Positions 5,812 to 7,826 of a stretch of DNA of 7,826 nt are shown here, in pieces. The notes beneath the pieces were generated by a model. It made no database searches. It saw only the letters and a list, made by a program, of their open reading frames with translations, and had not been told where the DNA came from. This DNA comes from an uncultured bacterium (lineage in GTDB: Bacteria; Bacillota; Clostridia; Lachnospirales; Lachnospiraceae): NCBI GenBank assembly GCA_937916345.1, contig CALFUE010000141.1, forward strand, positions 1 to 7,826, written 5' to 3'. Position 1 is the stretch's first letter. Each line of letters opens with the position of its first letter. Both the position numbers and the translations under genes were made by a program.

Positions 5812-7059
5812 CTAAGCCTCCGAAATATACCCCTTCAGGGCAGTCATTGCAGCGGTTTTAGGGCTTGCCAGATATATCCTTACCTTTGAGGAACCCATCC
5901 TGCCCAGAAAATTCCTGTTGTTTGTGGCTACAATAACCTCGTCATCCGCCATGATGCCGCCTGTTCTGCCGCAGCAAAGACCGCATCCGGGGTGAGTGAC
6001 AATCGCCCCTGCATCCATCAATATATCGATCAATCCATCTCCCAGAGCCTTCCTGTAAATATCCCTGCTCGCGGGAGTTACTATAAGCCTCATAAATGGC
6101 GCGATCTTTTTACCCTTTAATATTTCGGCAGCAGCGAGGAGATCCTCGTATCTTCCGTTTGTGCAGGAGCCAATGAATACCTGATCCACGGTAATTTCCG
6201 TAAGCTCTGAAACAGGCTTTATGTCATCCACTTGAGAGGGACACGCGCATACAGGCACAAATGAAGCCGCGTCGTATTTTATCACTCTCTCATATACCGC
6301 GTCGTGATCACCCTTCAATTCTTTCATCTCATCCGTAAGCTCTATCCCGCAGTATTCGGCAGTTTTTTCATCAGGTGAGAATATGGCGCACTTGGCTCCC
6401 GCCTCGACCGCCATATTTGACATAGTCATACGTCCCGCAACGGACATCTCTAAGACAGCTGTTCCGGTAAACTCCAGAGCCTTGTAGGTAGCGCCCGCAG
6501 CTGTAAGATCACCTATAATGCGAAGGATCACATCCTTTGGCATTACATTGTCCTGAAAACTACCATCTATCTCTATCTTTATGGTTTCCGGAACCCTGAC
6601 CCAGAGCTCACCTGTGCCCAATATCCCCGCCATCTCGGTATATCCGATACCGCTGGAGAATGCACCCACACAGCCATAGGTGGTGGTGTGTGAGTCCGTA
6701 CCGAATGCTATATCCAGTGGTCTGACATAGCCCTGCTCAGTCATGAGCTGATGGCATATCCCATCGCTCCTGTGCACATGAATAAGTCCGTATTTTTTCA
6801 CAAAGGCATCTCCCTCGCGGAAATGTCTGGTGTCATCAGTAGTAGATGCGGGAACCAGATGATCGTAGATAAGAACGATCTTTTCAGGATCCCAGACATT
6901 CTTAAAGCCCATCTCCTCAAATTTACCTGACACAAAGGGTATGAAAATATCATGGATCATAACACGATCCGCCGACACCGTCACAATATCCCCGGGCTTC
7001 ACATCGTATCCGGCGTTCCTTCCTATTATCTTTTCAATAACCGTATGCTGCCTGATCAT
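5812..7059 (-). CDS. leuC: 3-isopropylmalate dehydratase-type large subunit (aconitase superfamily)
   Basis: 415 residues, the length of the archaeal/clostridial LeuC-HacA-type large subunit (about 415-425) rather than the roughly 470-residue enterobacterial LeuC. With a small subunit it moves the hydroxyl of a 2-alkylmalate through a dehydrated intermediate, for example 2- to 3-isopropylmalate in leucine synthesis. The [4Fe-4S] ligands are Cys299 in GSCTNGR and Cys359/Cys362 in HPGCGLCCG, which has an extra Cys363. FGTDSHTTTYG and the IVTPASR sequence are typical of the family. The start ATG overlaps the leuD stop by 4 bases (ATGA), and its stop is followed at once by the AP2-like gene. A paralogous large-subunit tail lies upstream of leuD, so which of the two partners this small subunit is open. 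Homoaconitate, citramalate or dimethylmalate are alternative substrates, and the leuC symbol is therefore provisional. Confidence 0.85.
   Translation of the reverse strand: MIRQHTVIEKIIGRNAGYDVKPGDIVTVSADRVMIHDIFIPFVSGKFEEMGFKNVWDPEKIVLIYDHLVPASTTDDTRHFREGDAFVKKYGLIHVHRSDGICHQLMTEQGYVRPLDIAFGTDSHTTTYGCVGAFSSGIGYTEMAGILGTGELWVRVPETIKIEIDGSFQDNVMPKDVILRIIGDLTAAGATYKALEFTGTAVLEMSVAGRMTMSNMAVEAGAKCAIFSPDEKTAEYCGIELTDEMKELKGDHDAVYERVIKYDAASFVPVCACPSQVDDIKPVSELTEITVDQVFIGSCTNGRYEDLLAAAEILKGKKIAPFMRLIVTPASRDIYRKALGDGLIDILMDAGAIVTHPGCGLCCGRTGGIMADDEVIVATNNRNFLGRMGSSKVRIYLASPKTAAMTALKGYISEA
5817..5821 (-). promoter_or_regulatory. Ribosome binding site for the GTG start of the AP2-like gene
   Basis: GGAGG on the - strand, inside the last codons of leuC and 5 bases before the GTG at 5809-5811. 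The GTG follows the leuC TAG with no gap. This supports GTG as the true start and translational coupling to leuC. Confidence 0.65.
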
Positions 7060-7547
7060 AATCCGTTTCTCTTTCTCATTGCATTTACCAAACCGCCTGC
7101 ATTAAGTATCTCAAGGATATTTTCAGGAAGTGACGCCACCTCGTATCGCTTATCATTGTAAAGGATGGCCTCGCCTACCTGTACCTCTATCTCGTCTCCC
7201 TCCTTCACATCCTTTGAGAGTGTGTCATTCTCTATCAAGAGCAGACCGTTATTGATGGCATTTCTGAAAAATATCCTGGCAAAAGAGCCTGCAATCACTG
7301 CTCTAACCCCTAAAGCCTTTATTATCTCCGGCGCCTGCTCTCTGGATGAGCCGCAGCCGAAATTCTTTCCTGCAACTATGACATCGCCTTCCCCGATTAA
7401 ACCCGCAAGCTCAGGGCGCAGGGGAGAGAAAGCATATTTTTTCATGTCGTCGATGGTCGGAAGAGCCAGATAATCCGTGGGAATGATGATATCTGTATCG
7501 ATATCGTCCCCCAGCACAAAAACCTTTGCCTTAAAACTACTACTCAT
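7056..7547 (-). CDS. leuD: 3-isopropylmalate dehydratase-type small subunit
   Basis: 163 residues, the usual length for the stand-alone swivel domain that completes the active site of LeuC-type enzymes. The family marks are DDIDTDIIIP (14-23) and GKNFGCGSSREQAP (60-73), whose GSSR binds the substrate carboxylate. The specificity loop after the first motif reads TDYLALPTIDD, unlike the YLNT- or YLVY-type loops I remember from standard LeuD. The substrate may therefore differ. The start chosen is ATG at 7547, 6 bases after AGGAGG (7554-7559). The longer frame from 7568 adds an Arg-rich stub overlapping the upstream gene. It overlaps the upstream large subunit by 8 bases (ATGAGTAG) and leuC by 4. 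Confidence 0.87.
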   Translation of the reverse strand: MSSSFKAKVFVLGDDIDTDIIIPTDYLALPTIDDMKKYAFSPLRPELAGLIGEGDVIVAGKNFGCGSSREQAPEIIKALGVRAVIAGSFARIFFRNAINNGLLLIENDTLSKDVKEGDEIEVQVGEAILYNDKRYEVASLPENILEILNAGGLVNAMRKRNGL

Positions 7548-7826
7548 ATCTCGCCTCCTGTATCTCACCGGCGATAGCTGACGCCGTGACTGTGGCTGCG
7601 GAGCCCAAATACACGAAGGAATCCTTGTGTCCCGCGCGACCCTTAAAATTCCTGGTTCCGGTGGAGATCAATGTCTCTCCCTCGCCGATCACTCCCTGAC
7701 ACGCCCCCCAGCACACCGAACAATTGGGATTCATTACTATTGCGCCTGATTCCATAAAAATATCTATCAGCCCCTCCCTGGCAGCCTGTGAATACACCTC
7801 ACGGCTCGCAGGAACCAAGAGAAAGC
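7540..7826 (-). CDS. Second LeuC-type large subunit, C-terminal part only
   Basis: The frame is open to the right edge, so only the last 95 or so codons are visible. It aligns end to end with the C-terminus of the complete leuC: VPASREVY matches TPASRDIY, GLIDIFMESGAIV matches GLIDILMDAGAIV, and GTRNFKGRAGH matches NNRNFLGRMGS. The Fe-S cysteine pair is kept but in an unusual setting, NPNCSVCWGACQG, in place of the common PGCGxCxG. It is clearly a paralogue rather than a duplicate sequencing artefact. It sits directly upstream of the small subunit gene, the usual leuC position, so it may be that subunit's original partner. The first cluster cysteine (GSCTNG) would lie outside the window. Confidence 0.85.
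   Translation of the reverse strand, partial: FLLVPASREVYSQAAREGLIDIFMESGAIVMNPNCSVCWGACQGVIGEGETLISTGTRNFKGRAGHKDSFVYLGSAATVTASAIAGEIQEARYE
7554..7559 (-). promoter_or_regulatory. Ribosome binding site fixing the leuD start
   Basis: AGGAGG on the - strand, inside the end of the upstream large-subunit gene and 6 bases before the ATG at 7545-7547. It selects that ATG over the upstream one at 7568. Confidence 0.75.

Noticed and set aside
7548..7568. An upstream ATG at 7568 for leuD giving an MRYRRRD start.
   Set aside because: It lies before the AGGAGG at 7554-7559, overlaps the previous gene, and adds residues not expected in the family.

Overview
Protein resemblance points to a Gram-positive anaerobe of the Clostridia, most likely a Lachnospiraceae member (Butyrivibrio/Roseburia-like). 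The clues are an ATP-type PEP carboxykinase, a DUF6062 protein, strong AGGAGG ribosome sites, moderate GC and a clostridial-looking LeuC/LeuD/ThrC set. This assignment rests on remembered family resemblance, not on a search.

Left edge (1-567): a more GC-rich fragment carries the first 166 codons of a SufS-type cysteine desulfurase (+ strand). It stops abruptly at about 562-567 against the cut 3' side of a PEP carboxykinase gene (- strand, start at 1128). Both genes lose their second halves at the same point and each frame runs on into antisense of the other. This is either an assembly or cloning chimera or a real rearrangement breakpoint. Conclusions about sufS should not be carried over to the rest of the window.

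Middle (568-3504): pckA has its own promoter and an upstream region with dyad symmetry. Next comes a DUF6062 protein with two equally spaced C-x2-C...C-x2-H units (- strand). It is divergent from a two-gene signalling unit (+ strand): a stand-alone CheY-like receiver and a protein joining four 29-residue MshEN-like repeats to a CheX/CheC-type phosphatase domain. The divergent promoters appear to share one palindromic -35 element, TTGCAA.

Right (3485-7826, all - strand): a tightly packed amino-acid operon. In transcription order it holds the tail of an aconitase-superfamily large subunit, a LeuD-type small subunit, a second and complete LeuC-type large subunit, an unusual 279-residue protein, and threonine synthase (thrC). 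Neighbouring genes touch or overlap by 4-8 bases. The unusual protein has AP2-like segments at both ends and a decayed HNH nuclease-like core between them. It looks like a homing-endonuclease relative that lost its catalytic residues and was fixed into a biosynthetic operon, possibly as a DNA-binding regulator. This is the strongest candidate for something undescribed here.

The operon would handle hydration/dehydration of a 2-(alkyl)malate, as in leucine-type chain elongation, plus the last step of threonine synthesis. thrC converges on the phosphatase gene with a 20-base tail-to-tail overlap. The only gene-free stretches are 1129-1271 and 2016-2144; both hold promoters. I saw no tRNA, rRNA, insertion sequence or CRISPR array.
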